Assembly: GCF_009696065.1 (NCBI RefSeq)
Contig: NZ_VUMS01000002.1
Location: 1-64,000 of the forward strand
DNA from: Oliverpabstia intestinalis
Lineage (GTDB): Bacteria > Bacillota > Clostridia > Lachnospirales > Lachnospiraceae
DNA: 64,000 nucleotides
Reading direction: 5' to 3'
Shown in pieces: positions 34,724 to 44,893 of this stretch. Every line of letters begins with the position of its first letter. Position 1 is the stretch's first letter. Under the pieces are notes generated by a model, which saw only the letters and a list, made by a program, of their open reading frames with translations, searched no databases and had not been told where the DNA came from. Both the position numbers and the translations under genes were made by a program.

Positions 34724-36372
34724 TTCGTATTTCACAGTTAAAATTGCCGGTGGATCATACTCCGGATGCACTGGAAAAGAAAATCTGTCAGCAGTTAAAG
34801 ATAAAAAAAGAAGAGATTTCTTCCTGGAAGATTGTACGCCGATCCCTGGATGCACGGAAAAAGCCGGATTTGAAATTTGTTTATGTGGTTGATGTGGATA
34901 CCCCCAAGGAACGGAAAATCCTTCATCGCATGCAAAAGGTTAACGATAAAAATATTATGTTAACAAAAAAAACGGAATATCAATTTCCTGCAGGAGGAAC
35001 TGAGAAACTAAAACAGCCGCCGGTTGTCATCGGAAGTGGTCCGGCAGGATTGTTTTGCGCATGGGCACTCGCAAAAGCAGGACTTCGACCGGTTGTTTAT
35101 GAGCGTGGAGAGAAAGCATCAGAACGAAAGAAAACGGTTGATCAGTACTGGAAAGACGGTATTCTGGACCCGAACAGCAATGTGCAGTTCGGTGAAGGGG
35201 GCGCCGGTACATTTTCGGATGGCAAATTGAATACTCTGGTAAAGGATCCGGTGGGAAGACATAGAAAAGTATTGGAGATTTTTGTTCAGGGAGGCGCACC
35301 GGACCACATTTTATATGAACAGAAACCCCATCTTGGTACGGATCAGCTGATTGGTATCGTCACATCGTTGCGGGAACAGATTGAACAGATGGGTGGGAGA
35401 TTCTGTTTTACAAAACAGGTAACAGATCTGGATATCTGCGATGGAAAGATCTGTCGGATCCAGCTGAACCGGAATGAGTGGATAGAAACACAGGTCTGTA
35501 TTGCGGCTGTTGGACACAGTGCCAGAGATACCTTTTCTATGTTAAAAAGACATGGGATCTATATGGAAGCAAAATCGTTTGCGGTAGGTGTGCGTATCGA
35601 ACATCCGCAGAAGATGATCAATCTGAGCCAATATGGACAACCGAAGGTAAAAGAACTTGGTGCTGCCAGCTATAAACTGACACATCAGCTGGAAAACGGA
35701 AGAGGAATCTATTCGTTCTGCATGTGCCCGGGTGGTTATGTAGTGGATGCTTCTTCTGAAAAAGGTTATCTTGCGGTCAACGGTATGAGTTATCAGGCAC
35801 GGGACAGCCGGAATGCAAACAGTGCTATGATCGTAACGGTTTCACCGCAGGATTATGTGACGTATGGAATGGAGTATCTGCAGCGGATGGGGGAGGATGC
35901 TCTTGCGGCTGAACTGGATCAGAATCCACTGGCAGGAATATTCTTTCAGCGGTATCTGGAGCAGAAAGCTTATCAGCTTCATGAAGGCAGGATTCCCGTA
36001 CAGACCTATGGTGATTTTCATGAAAGAAAAGAGACAAAAGCTTTTGGTGAAGTTGAACCATGCATCCGTGGAAGATATGCTATGAGTAATCTGCGGGAGA
36101 TCTTCCCGGATTTTCTGGCAGAATCGCTGGATCTTGGAATCGCTGCCTGTGGAAGAAAGATTCATGGATTTGACCGACCGGATGCAATCCTTTCCGGTGT
36201 GGAGAGCAGAACCTCTTCTCCGGTCCGGATCTCTCGAAACGAGCAGATGGAAAGTAATGTCCGGGGGTTTTATCCCTGTGGAGAAGGTGCCGGCTATGCC
36301 GGTGGGATTACTTCAGCTGCAATGGACGGTCTGCGGGTGGCCGAGGCTGTCTGTAAAAAATATTGCTTATAA
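34720..36372 (+). CDS. FAD-dependent dehydrogenase of the COG2509 type
   Basis: 550 residues from ATG 34720 (4-bp overlap with the previous gene, AGGGAAGGG upstream). The first 90 residues form a small basic alpha/beta domain (RISQLKLPVDHTPDALEKKI). The FAD loop is VVIGSGPAGLFCAWALAKAG near residue 102. Later motifs are GEGGAGTFSDGKL and the C-terminal GEGAGYAGGITSAAMDG. The family is common in Firmicutes; its electron donor and substrate are unknown. Confidence 0.88.
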   Translation: MIRISQLKLPVDHTPDALEKKICQQLKIKKEEISSWKIVRRSLDARKKPDLKFVYVVDVDTPKERKILHRMQKVNDKNIMLTKKTEYQFPAGGTEKLKQPPVVIGSGPAGLFCAWALAKAGLRPVVYERGEKASERKKTVDQYWKDGILDPNSNVQFGEGGAGTFSDGKLNTLVKDPVGRHRKVLEIFVQGGAPDHILYEQKPHLGTDQLIGIVTSLREQIEQMGGRFCFTKQVTDLDICDGKICRIQLNRNEWIETQVCIAAVGHSARDTFSMLKRHGIYMEAKSFAVGVRIEHPQKMINLSQYGQPKVKELGAASYKLTHQLENGRGIYSFCMCPGGYVVDASSEKGYLAVNGMSYQARDSRNANSAMIVTVSPQDYVTYGMEYLQRMGEDALAAELDQNPLAGIFFQRYLEQKAYQLHEGRIPVQTYGDFHERKETKAFGEVEPCIRGRYAMSNLREIFPDFLAESLDLGIAACGRKIHGFDRPDAILSGVESRTSSPVRISRNEQMESNVRGFYPCGEGAGYAGGITSAAMDGLRVAEAVCKKYCL

Positions 36373-36417
36373 ATCAGGAATCTTGAATTCACAGAAAATT
36401 TATGATAAGATAAATCA

Positions 36418-36437
36418 AAGTCTGGCAAACAGACTTT
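36418..36437 (+). terminator. Short hairpin between flavoprotein gene and radC
   Basis: AAGTCTG-GCAAA-CAGACTT, a 7-bp stem with a weak T-run after it. Possible weak terminator or leader hairpin of radC. Confidence 0.4.
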
Positions 36438-36477
36438 CGCTCTCAGCCTGAAGAGATCCTGGCAAGGAGAGCTATTT

Positions 36478-37176
36478 ATGAAATATTCACAACGTATTCA
36501 GGAACTTCCGCCGGACGAACGCCCATATGAAAAATGTCTTCATTCCGGACCGGAGAAGCTGACAGACAGCGAACTTCTGGCTGTTGTTCTACGATCCGGT
36601 ACCCATGGAAGCTCCTCTGTACAACTGGCCGATGAGGTTTTGCATCTTGGACAAAATGAACAGGGTCTGCTTGGAATCTATCATCTTTCCATGGAAGATC
36701 TGATGCAGATTCGGGGAATCGGCCAGGTAAAAGCCGTACAGATCAAATGTATTGGAGAACTATCCAAGCGGATTGCAACCAGAGAAGCCGGAAAACTTCT
36801 GGATTTTCACAGTCCGGACACAATTGCAGCGTATTATATGGAACGGATGCGGCACGAGGAGCAGGAGCAGATGATTTGTACGATGTTAAATACAAAAAAT
36901 CAGTTTTTAGGTGACGAAGTGATCTCGAGAGGAACAGTTAATTCTTCTCTGGTATCGCCAAGAGATCTCATCCTTGCGGCCTTTCGTCACCGGGCTGTCT
37001 ATATGATCCTGGTGCATAATCATCCCAGCGGTAATCCGGAACCAAGCAAAGACGATCTTCTTTTTACAAAAAGAGTATGGGAAGCCGGAGCACTGGTAGA
37101 TATTCCACTTCTGGATCATATTGTGATAGGGGATCAGCAGTATTTCAGCTTTCGACAGGAGGGGTTGCTTTCCTGA
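36478..37176 (+). CDS. radC: RadC-family JAB-domain protein
   Basis: 232 residues. An N-terminal helix-hairpin-helix region (LMQIRGIGQVKAVQIKC) is followed by the JAB/MPN domain with the zinc motif HNHPSGNPEPSKDD near residue 179. In spite of the old name, a DNA-repair role of RadC is not proven. In many Firmicutes radC is directly upstream of mreB, as here. CAAGGAGAG precedes the ATG. Confidence 0.93.
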   Translation: MKYSQRIQELPPDERPYEKCLHSGPEKLTDSELLAVVLRSGTHGSSSVQLADEVLHLGQNEQGLLGIYHLSMEDLMQIRGIGQVKAVQIKCIGELSKRIATREAGKLLDFHSPDTIAAYYMERMRHEEQEQMICTMLNTKNQFLGDEVISRGTVNSSLVSPRDLILAAFRHRAVYMILVHNHPSGNPEPSKDDLLFTKRVWEAGALVDIPLLDHIVIGDQQYFSFRQEGLLS

Positions 37177-37260
37177 CAGAGATATTGCCGGAATATAGCG
37201 GTTCGGTGAAAGCGGTGAACCGTTATGTTGGGATATGCAAAACAGAAGGGATATGCATTT

Positions 37261-38274
37261 ATGTTTAAAAACCATGTATATGGAATTGACCTGGGCAGTA
37301 ATATGATCAAGATTTACTCTCAGAACAGTAATGAAATCTTAAAAGAGAAAAATATGATTGCCATTCGCAACAAAGATACTGTACTTGCCGTTGGAGATGA
37401 AGCATATGAAATATACGAAAAGAATCCGACAAATGTAAAGGTATCTTCTCCGATGCTCAATGGTATGATCGCAAACATCAGTCACCTGGAGATCATGCTT
37501 CAACTGCTGCTGGACAAGACCGGACGCAGCGTTGGGCGGCACCCGGTGATTTATTTTGCTGTTCCGGTAGATATGACAGAGATAGAAAAGCGTGCATATT
37601 ACAGTATCGCCCATACCGGACAGCTCAGACAAAGTAAGGTACTTCTAGTGGAACGTCCGATTGCAGATGCACTGGCACTTGGCATTCCGATCATGCGTAC
37701 CAAGGGATCCATGATCGTAAACATTGGAGCAGCTACAACAGAGATTTCTGTTATTGCAGATACCCGTGTGATCATCAGTAAGGTGATACCCGTAGGCGGT
37801 GACCGTCTGACACAGGATATCCTAACAACGATCCGCAGAAAGCTTAATTTTTCTATCAGTGAACGTACAGCCGGAAGATTGAAAGTATCTCTTGCAAATC
37901 TGGAACAAGATACGAAGGATGCGAGAAAAATCATCGGTATTGACTGTGTGAGCGGTTTGCCAAGAGAACGCGTGATTACTTCTCCGGCAGTAAATGAGGC
38001 GATCACTCCGGCGATTTGTGAGATCATCACAGAGATTCGGGCTTTTCTGGAGCGTATTCCACCGCAGATACATAAAGTGATCTTATCAGAAGGGATCTAT
38101 CTTACCGGTGGCAGTACACATCTGCCATATATTGATAGGGTTCTGTCCAGGCAGATCGGCTGCCCGATCCTGCTGTCACATTATTATGAACTGTGTACGA
38201 TCTATGGGCTGAAAGAAATTATCACCCACGATGCACTTCATCACTGGGCTTTCACTCCCAAAAAACAGAAATAA
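37261..38274 (+). CDS. mreB: Rod-shape determining protein MreB (actin homolog)
   Basis: 337 residues from ATG 37261 (GAAGGGA upstream), starting FKNHVYGIDLGSNMIKIY; the frame is open to 37225. Phosphate-binding loops GIDLGSN and NIGAATTEISVIA, and the adenosine motif YLTGGSTHLPYIDRVL, define the actin fold. MreB forms membrane filaments that guide elongation-phase wall synthesis. It heads the mreB-mreC-mreD-pbp2 cluster. The start GSNMIKIYSQN is slightly divergent from textbook MreB, so a MreB/Mbl-type paralog is possible. Confidence 0.93.
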   Translation: MFKNHVYGIDLGSNMIKIYSQNSNEILKEKNMIAIRNKDTVLAVGDEAYEIYEKNPTNVKVSSPMLNGMIANISHLEIMLQLLLDKTGRSVGRHPVIYFAVPVDMTEIEKRAYYSIAHTGQLRQSKVLLVERPIADALALGIPIMRTKGSMIVNIGAATTEISVIADTRVIISKVIPVGGDRLTQDILTTIRRKLNFSISERTAGRLKVSLANLEQDTKDARKIIGIDCVSGLPRERVITSPAVNEAITPAICEIITEIRAFLERIPPQIHKVILSEGIYLTGGSTHLPYIDRVLSRQIGCPILLSHYYELCTIYGLKEIITHDALHHWAFTPKKQK

Positions 38275-38283
38275 GGAGCTGTC

Positions 38284-39228
38284 ATGAAAAAAAAGAACCA
38301 ATATAAAATGAAAACAAAACATCTGATAACTATGATGACAATCCTGTGTCTCGGACTGATCGTCCTGTCTCTTTCAACCAGTTTTTCTTTTGCACCGGTG
38401 CGTAATGTCCTGGGTTATGTGATTGTTCCTTTTCAGAATGGGATTAATGAAGTGGGAAACTGGATGACGGATCAGAAAAACGGATTCCAGAGTATGAAAA
38501 AGCTGTCTGCGGAGAATGAAAAACTTCAGAAACAGGTGGATGAACTTCAGGCTAAAAACACCACACTGTCTCAGGACCAGGAAGAACTGGATCGTCTGAG
38601 AACATTGTATAACTTGGACACAGACTATTCGGAATTTGAGAAAGTCGCTGCGCAGGTGATCGGAAAAGATACCGGTAACTGGTACAGCACGTTCCTGATC
38701 AACCGGGGAAGTTCAGATGGTATTGCGGTAGATATGAATGTTATCGCGGATGGTGGTCTGGTAGGAATCGTTACGGAAACCGGGGCACATTGGGCTACGG
38801 TTCGTTCGATCATTGATGACAGCAGTAATGTCAGCGCAACTGTCACATCCATTTCTCAGAACTGTATGGTAACGGGAGATCTGCAGATGATGGACGACGG
38901 TAAGATCCGTTTTATTCAGCTGACAGATAAAGAGGATCAGGTACAGGAGGGAGATAAAATCGTAACCTCTTCTGTCAGTAACAAATTTTTAAAAGGAATT
39001 CTGATCGGTTATATCAGTGAGGTTTCTACAGACGCCAATAAACTGACCAAAAGCGGTACGATCATTCCGGCAGTGGATTTTAATGATATTCAGGAAGTCC
39101 TGGTTATCAAGGAACTGAAGCAGCAGAAGACAGAGGATGTGACTTCGGAGGAATCACAGACACCAGATGACAGCACAACTCCGACACCGGATCCGACGCA
39201 GGATGCACAGGAGGATGAGAAACAATGA
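38284..39228 (+). CDS. mreC: Rod-shape determining protein MreC
   Basis: 314 residues. A short basic N-terminus, one transmembrane helix (about 13-33), a coiled coil (about 65-110, SAENEKLQKQVDELQAKN) and the two-barrel MreC domain with AAQVIGKDTGNWYSTFLINR and GLVGIVTETGAHW. The C-terminus is a Thr/Pro/Asp-rich tail. MreC is the extracellular scaffold that activates PBP2. AAGGAG precedes the ATG and the end overlaps mreD by 4 bp. Confidence 0.94.
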   Translation: MKKKNQYKMKTKHLITMMTILCLGLIVLSLSTSFSFAPVRNVLGYVIVPFQNGINEVGNWMTDQKNGFQSMKKLSAENEKLQKQVDELQAKNTTLSQDQEELDRLRTLYNLDTDYSEFEKVAAQVIGKDTGNWYSTFLINRGSSDGIAVDMNVIADGGLVGIVTETGAHWATVRSIIDDSSNVSATVTSISQNCMVTGDLQMMDDGKIRFIQLTDKEDQVQEGDKIVTSSVSNKFLKGILIGYISEVSTDANKLTKSGTIIPAVDFNDIQEVLVIKELKQQKTEDVTSEESQTPDDSTTPTPDPTQDAQEDEKQ

Positions 39229-39740
39229 GAAGAAAGCTGATTCTGGCGGTATTGATTCTGCTGGCATTTGTCTTACAGGGAACCGTGTTCCAGACACTGT
39301 CCATCGCTTCCATCGTTCCCAATCTGCTTTTGATCCTCACAGTATCGTTTGGATTTATGAGAGGAAAAAAGGAAGGAATGTTCGTAGGATTTTTCTGCGG
39401 TCTCCTGATTGATATTTTTTATGGAAGTATGATTGGCTTTTATGCCCTTATTTACATGTATATTGGATTTTGCAATGGCTTTCTGTATAAAATCTTTTTT
39501 GATGAAGATGTAAAAGTGCCAATGGTACTGGTTGCCGGCAGTGATATCGCATATGGAGTACTTGTATACGGATTGCAGTTTATGCTCCGTGGTCGGCTGG
39601 ATTTTTTCAGCTATCTGCAGCATATTATTCTTCCGGAGATGGTATATACAGTACTGCTTACGGCAGTTTTATACCGACCGCTCTATCGATTAAACCGCTG
39701 GCTTACGGAAAATGAATGGGAGGGACCCAAGTTACCTTGA
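39225..39740 (+). CDS. mreD: Rod-shape determining protein MreD
   Basis: 171 residues with about five transmembrane helices and the family pattern LAFVLQGTVFQTLSIASIVPN, then GKKEGMFVGFFCGLLIDIF. MreD is an integral membrane partner of MreC and PBP2. It is coupled to mreC by an ATGA overlap and to pbp2 by a TGATG junction. Confidence 0.93.
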   Translation: MRRKLILAVLILLAFVLQGTVFQTLSIASIVPNLLLILTVSFGFMRGKKEGMFVGFFCGLLIDIFYGSMIGFYALIYMYIGFCNGFLYKIFFDEDVKVPMVLVAGSDIAYGVLVYGLQFMLRGRLDFFSYLQHIILPEMVYTVLLTAVLYRPLYRLNRWLTENEWEGPKLP

Positions 39741-42649
39741 TGAGACGACCAAAAAAAAGACATAAAAAATTTATTATTCCACGGACTACAGTGCTGATTT
39801 TTATTTTCGCAGCTCTGAGTATGGTATTGATTCACCGCTTGTTTTCTCTGCAGATCATCCATGGACAGGAATATGCGGACAATTTCAGTATTATGACGAC
39901 AAAAACGAGAACACTGAAAAGCACCCGAGGAAATATCTACGATCGAAACGGTCAGGTGCTTGCTTCCAACGAACTGTCCTATTCGATCACACTGGAAGAC
40001 AGTGGTGACTATGCAAATAATACAGAAAAAAACCGCAGCCTGAATGGAGAAATCTACAAGATTATCCAGATTATCGAAAGCAACGGAGATGCTATCAGCA
40101 GTGATTTCCGTATTAGTGTCGACAGTTCCGGAAACTACAGTTATGATGTGGAGGGTACAACACTGTCACGTTTTAAAGCGGATGTGTATGGACACAGTTA
40201 TATTGACGATCTGACAACAGAGGAGGCAAATGCTTCCGCTCAGCAGATGGTAGAAGATATGCTGAAACGATATGAAATTCCATATGATCACAGTGACTAT
40301 AAGGCTTCGGAACTGAAAAAAGCGCAGGAAGCCGGTCTTCCGGAGCAGCTGACAAAAGAAGAAACATTGAAGATTATATCGGTAAGATATGCACTTTCCA
40401 CAACCAGTTTCCGAAAATATATTCCGGTAACGATCGCAACCGATGTTTCTGAAAATACGGTAGCTGCGATCCAGGAAAACAAGAGTCTGCTGGAAGGTGT
40501 GGATGTGCAGGAAGATTCCGTGCGTGTCTATACCGATAGTATTTATTTTGCACCGCTTCTTGGATATACCGGAAAGATTTCTTCGGACGAACTTGCAGAT
40601 CTGCGGACAGAGAATCCGGATGCAGGTTACAGCACTACTTCTATTGTAGGAAAATCCGGTCTGGAGAAGGTTATGGAGTCGACGCTTCAGGGAAAAGACG
40701 GATCGGAAAAAGTATATGTAGATTATTACGGAAAAGTGTTACAGATCGGTGAAGATTCCAAAGAAGATCCGGTACAGGGCAATAATGTATATCTTACTAT
40801 CGATAAAGATCTGCAGATTGCCTGCTACAAGGTGCTTGAACAGAAGATTGCCGGTGTGCTGGTAGCCAATATCCAGAACATCAAGACTTTCAAAGCAGAT
40901 GAAAATACCGATGCATCCACGATCCCGATCCCAATCTATGATGTGTATTATGCGCTGTTAAATAATTCCGTAATCGATATCGATCATTTTACGGCAGCAG
41001 ATGCCTCTGAGACTGAGCAGAAGATTGCGGCAGCATTGGAACGGAAGCAGGAAGAAATCTTCCGGAAAGTGGACGAACAGCTGACCGGAAGTGATACAAA
41101 ACCATATAAAGACCTCAGCGAGGAGATGAAGGGATATGTCAGCTATATTGTCAATGATCTGCTGATGGACAAAACAGGTATTCTTTCTGAGACATCCATC
41201 GATAAGAATGATGAGATGTACAAGGCATGGACGAAAGATGAGACAATTTCTCTTCAGGAATATCTTACCTATGCGGCAAGCCAGAACTGGATCGATATTT
41301 CCAAGTTTTCAGATAAAAACACATATCTGGATTCCACAGAAGTATACCAGGAACTATCTGCATATATTTCAGATTATCTGTCTACGGATCAGGACTTCAG
41401 TAAGATGTTATACAAATATCTGCTTCTGGACGATGAAATTACAGGAAAGCAGCTGTGTACAGTACTGTATGAACAGGGAGTCCTTTCCACCGATGATGAG
41501 GACTATCAGAACTTCAAAGCCGGAAATCTTTCTGCGATGGATCTGATGCTTCATAAGATCAGTTCTCTGGAAATCACACCGGCGCAGCTGGCACTGGATC
41601 CTTGTTCCGGTTCTGTTGTTATCACAGATCCGTCCACCGGAGAGACACTGGCATGTGTATCTTATCCGGGATATGATAATAATCGTCTTGCTAACAATAT
41701 GGATACAGATTATTACAGAAAACTGAATAAAGATTTGTCTACACCATTTTATAATAAGGCGACACAGGAACGTACGGCACCAGGTTCTACATTTAAACCG
41801 GTAACAGCGATTGCCGGTCTGTCAGAAGGAGTTATTACAGATAATGACTACATTTACTGTGGCGGCCGATTTGATAAACTGCAGGGAGCACCACTGAACT
41901 GCTGGTTGCTGAGCGGACATGGTGCACTTTCTATCAGGGATGGTATTGCCAATTCCTGTAACGTATTTTTCAGTGAAACCGCTTATCGTCTTGGACAGAA
42001 TGCAGAAGGAACATTTAATGATAATACAGCGATGCAGCAGCTGATTAAGTATGCGAATCTGCTTGGGCTGGATAAAAAGTCCGGGCTGGAGATTTCTGAA
42101 GCATCGCCACAGGTTTCCAACGAACTGCCAATCCCGTCCGCTATCGGACAGGGTACTCACAGTTATACCACGTCTCAGCTTGCCAGGTATGCAACGGTTC
42201 TGGCGAGCAGTGGTAATGTATATAATCTTTCACTGTTAGATAAATCAACAGATTCCGATGGAAATCTGATTGAAGATTATACTCCGGAAATGATTGATCA
42301 TGTGGAACTGAGTCAGGGGATCTGGGATGATGTCCATGTCGGTATGGAAGGCGTTATTACCAAATCCAACTGGGGTATTTTCCAGGATCTGAACGTTACA
42401 CTTGCAGGTAAAACCGGTACAGCACAGCAGAGTAAAAACCGTGCAAACCACAGTTTATTTATCGGTTATGCACCGGCAGATAAACCACAGATTGCGTGGG
42501 CAATCCGTATTGCAAACGGTTATGCGTCAACAAACTCCGAACTGGTGGCAAAGGATATTCTGAACTATTACTTCGGACTGAAAGATGAAACAGAGATTCT
42601 TACCGGACAGGCAAGTACAGCCAGCAATTCCAACGCAGGTACAGACTGA
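39740..42649 (+). CDS. mrdA: Penicillin-binding protein 2 (elongation transpeptidase), with large insertion
   Basis: 969 residues from ATG 39740 (an upstream start at 39716 adds eight). One transmembrane helix (about 15-38) and the dimerisation domain (LKSTRGNIYDRNGQVLASN) precede the transpeptidase domain. The active serine is about S683 in APGSTFKPV, SCN is in IANSCNVFF, and KTG is in LAGKTGTAQ. It is far longer than E. coli PBP2 (about 630) because about 250 residues rich in Asp, Glu, Ser and Tyr are inserted between LTIDKDLQIACYKVLEQ and CSGSVVITDPSTGE. It makes peptide cross-links with RodA. Confidence 0.94.
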   Translation: MRRPKKRHKKFIIPRTTVLIFIFAALSMVLIHRLFSLQIIHGQEYADNFSIMTTKTRTLKSTRGNIYDRNGQVLASNELSYSITLEDSGDYANNTEKNRSLNGEIYKIIQIIESNGDAISSDFRISVDSSGNYSYDVEGTTLSRFKADVYGHSYIDDLTTEEANASAQQMVEDMLKRYEIPYDHSDYKASELKKAQEAGLPEQLTKEETLKIISVRYALSTTSFRKYIPVTIATDVSENTVAAIQENKSLLEGVDVQEDSVRVYTDSIYFAPLLGYTGKISSDELADLRTENPDAGYSTTSIVGKSGLEKVMESTLQGKDGSEKVYVDYYGKVLQIGEDSKEDPVQGNNVYLTIDKDLQIACYKVLEQKIAGVLVANIQNIKTFKADENTDASTIPIPIYDVYYALLNNSVIDIDHFTAADASETEQKIAAALERKQEEIFRKVDEQLTGSDTKPYKDLSEEMKGYVSYIVNDLLMDKTGILSETSIDKNDEMYKAWTKDETISLQEYLTYAASQNWIDISKFSDKNTYLDSTEVYQELSAYISDYLSTDQDFSKMLYKYLLLDDEITGKQLCTVLYEQGVLSTDDEDYQNFKAGNLSAMDLMLHKISSLEITPAQLALDPCSGSVVITDPSTGETLACVSYPGYDNNRLANNMDTDYYRKLNKDLSTPFYNKATQERTAPGSTFKPVTAIAGLSEGVITDNDYIYCGGRFDKLQGAPLNCWLLSGHGALSIRDGIANSCNVFFSETAYRLGQNAEGTFNDNTAMQQLIKYANLLGLDKKSGLEISEASPQVSNELPIPSAIGQGTHSYTTSQLARYATVLASSGNVYNLSLLDKSTDSDGNLIEDYTPEMIDHVELSQGIWDDVHVGMEGVITKSNWGIFQDLNVTLAGKTGTAQQSKNRANHSLFIGYAPADKPQIAWAIRIANGYASTNSELVAKDILNYYFGLKDETEILTGQASTASNSNAGTD

Positions 42650-42698
42650 TCGAGATGCAAAAGACAGACAATATGAACAAATATCAGGAGGATTGGAT

Positions 42699-43478
42699 AT
42701 GAGTGAAGTAATTGTTGTTACATCCGGGAAAGGCGGGGTCGGTAAAACGACAACTGCTGCCAATATCGGTACCGGACTTGCGGCACTGGATAAAAAAGTA
42801 GTTCTGGTAGATACAGATATCGGCCTTCGAAATCTGGATGTGGTACTGGGACTCGAAAACCGAATTGTGTATAATCTGGTAGATGTCATCGAAGGAAACT
42901 GTCGATTAAAACAGGCGCTGATCAGGGATAAACGGTATGCCAATCTGTTTTTGCTTCCATCTGCACAGACCAGAGATAAAACCTCTGTTACACCGGAGCA
43001 GATGAAAAAATTATGTGAGGAACTGAAAAAACAGTTTGATTACATCCTGCTGGACTGTCCGGCAGGAATTGAGCAGGGATTTCGGAATGCCATCGCCGGA
43101 GCTACCAAAGCTCTGGTAGTGACAACACCGGAGGTTTCAGCGATTCGTGATGCGGATCGGATCATTGGTCTTCTGGAAGCGGAGGATCTGAGAGATATCC
43201 GTTTGATTATCAATCGCCTCCGCATGGATATGGTAAAACGGGGAGATATGATGTCCGTGGAGGATGTGTCGGATATTCTGGCAGTACCTCTGATCGGCAT
43301 CCTCCCTGATGACGAACAGGTTGTAATTGCTACGAATCAGGGAGAACCTCTGGCAGGCAAGCCAGGTCTGTGCGGACAGGCTTATCTCAATATCTGTCAT
43401 CGACTTCTTGGTGAAGAAGTCCCCTTCCAGGATCTCGATGTGAAAAAAGGAATTTTGGGACGATTGTTTGGCAGATAG
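42699..43478 (+). CDS. minD: Septum site-determining protein MinD
   Basis: 259 residues from ATG 42699, with CAGGAGG upstream; the frame is open to 42585 inside the gap. The deviant Walker A motif is SGKGGVGKTTTAANIG, and the C-terminus ends in an amphipathic membrane-targeting helix (LDVKKGILGRLFGR). MinD is a membrane-bound ATPase that places the division site together with MinE, which is encoded next. No minC is seen in the window. Confidence 0.96.
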   Translation: MSEVIVVTSGKGGVGKTTTAANIGTGLAALDKKVVLVDTDIGLRNLDVVLGLENRIVYNLVDVIEGNCRLKQALIRDKRYANLFLLPSAQTRDKTSVTPEQMKKLCEELKKQFDYILLDCPAGIEQGFRNAIAGATKALVVTTPEVSAIRDADRIIGLLEAEDLRDIRLIINRLRMDMVKRGDMMSVEDVSDILAVPLIGILPDDEQVVIATNQGEPLAGKPGLCGQAYLNICHRLLGEEVPFQDLDVKKGILGRLFGR

Positions 43479-43488
43479 GAGGGAAGCA

Positions 43489-43737
43489 ATGAGTATCTTC
43501 GGCAAAAAACGGAAAGCCTCTGGCACCATTGCAAAAGACAGACTCAAACTGCTTCTTATATCGGATCGGGTGAGCTGCTCACCTCAGACGATGCAGATGT
43601 TAAAAAACGATATGATAAAAGCTGCGGGAAAATACATACCTGTTGATGCAGGAAAGGTGACAATCTGTTTTCATCAGTCACCACCCGTTCTCACAGCAGA
43701 TATACCGTTAAAATCCAGAAAGGATACAGGATCTTAA
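43489..43737 (+). CDS. minE: Cell division topological specificity factor MinE
   Basis: 82 residues from ATG 43489, with TAGGAGGG 6 nt upstream. SIFGKKRKASGTIAKDRLKL is the typical MinE N-terminus: a membrane-binding basic segment and a MinD-binding helix. The topological domain follows (MLKNDMIKAAGKYIPVDAGK). MinE stimulates the MinD ATPase. The presence of MinE without a visible DivIVA fits an oscillating Min system. Confidence 0.93.
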   Translation: MSIFGKKRKASGTIAKDRLKLLLISDRVSCSPQTMQMLKNDMIKAAGKYIPVDAGKVTICFHQSPPVLTADIPLKSRKDTGS

Positions 43738-43738
43738 C

Positions 43739-44893
43739 ATGTTTAAACTTTACAGATTGAAAAATTATAATTTCCGGCTGATCATCTGGCTTCTGATGAT
43801 CAGCGGAATCGGAGTGCTGCTGGTGGGAAGTGCAAAAGCTTCTCTGCAGTCGAGACAGCTGATCGGTGTGATTCTTGGTCTCGTGGTGATGGTTGTAGTT
43901 TCTTTGATGGACTACAGCTGGCTGTTGAATTTTTACTGGATCATCTACGGGGTAAACATTATAATGCTCCTGATCGTTCGGTTCTTCGGGGATTCTGCAG
44001 GTGGTGCTACCCGATGGCTGGATCTTGGCTTTGTACGTTTTCAGCCGACCGAGCTTTCGAAGATCTTGCTGATCATGTTTTTTGCTCGCTTTCTGATGGA
44101 TCACGAAGATACCCTGAATACCTGTAAGACTATTCTGGCTTCCGTAGTGCTCCTTGCAGTGCCGCTGGTTTTAATAAAGATTCAGCCGGATCTGAAAAAC
44201 ACGATCACTGTTACGATTATATTCTGTCTGATGATGTATGTGGCAGGACTGAGTTATAAGATCATAGGTGGTATTCTGGGAGTTGCCATTCCGCTGGTTA
44301 TTGTGGCATTCATTCTGATCACACAGACAGATATCAAGATTATTGACTCCTATCAGAAAGACAGAATCATGTCCTGGATGTACCCGGAAGACGAGACCTA
44401 CAAAGATGATGTTATCCAGCAGCAAAATTCAATTACAGCTATTGGTTCCGGTGAACTTACCGGAAAAGGATATAATAACAACAAAGTTTCCTCTGCAAAT
44501 AAAGGAAATTTTGTTACTCAGATTCAGACAGACTTTATCTTTGCGGTTGCAGGTGAAGAACTTGGGTTCATCGGAAGCGTTTTTATCATATTACTCTTAT
44601 TCCTCATTGTGGTTGAATGTATAATTACAAGCAGAAAGGCCAAGGACCTGTCCGGTAAGATTATATGTTGCGGCGTAGCAGGCGTCGTTGGCTTCCAGAG
44701 TTTTCTGAACATCTGTGTAGCCACCGGCGTTCTTCCAAACACAGGAACACCGCTTCCCTTTGTAAGTTATGGTTTGACATCTCTGGTCAGTCTGTATATT
44801 GGTATGGGTCTGGTATTAAACGTAGGTTTGCAAAACAGAAGATATTTGGGAGGAGAAAAAAATGAACATTGGCTTCATCGCACACGAATCTAA
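43739..44893 (+). CDS. rodA: RodA/FtsW-family SEDS glycosyltransferase
   Basis: 384 residues, about 10 transmembrane helices. SEDS proteins polymerise lipid II. Recognisable motifs are GGATRWLDLGFVRFQPTELSKI near residue 82 (catalytic region), QTDFIFAVAGEELGF near 261 and the C-terminal LPFVSYGLTSLVSLYIGMG. It lies directly after minE and in the same cluster as pbp2, so the elongation-specific RodA is the best name. The last 32 bp overlap the mgsA start. Confidence 0.93.
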   Translation: MFKLYRLKNYNFRLIIWLLMISGIGVLLVGSAKASLQSRQLIGVILGLVVMVVVSLMDYSWLLNFYWIIYGVNIIMLLIVRFFGDSAGGATRWLDLGFVRFQPTELSKILLIMFFARFLMDHEDTLNTCKTILASVVLLAVPLVLIKIQPDLKNTITVTIIFCLMMYVAGLSYKIIGGILGVAIPLVIVAFILITQTDIKIIDSYQKDRIMSWMYPEDETYKDDVIQQQNSITAIGSGELTGKGYNNNKVSSANKGNFVTQIQTDFIFAVAGEELGFIGSVFIILLLFLIVVECIITSRKAKDLSGKIICCGVAGVVGFQSFLNICVATGVLPNTGTPLPFVSYGLTSLVSLYIGMGLVLNVGLQNRRYLGGEKNEHWLHRTRI

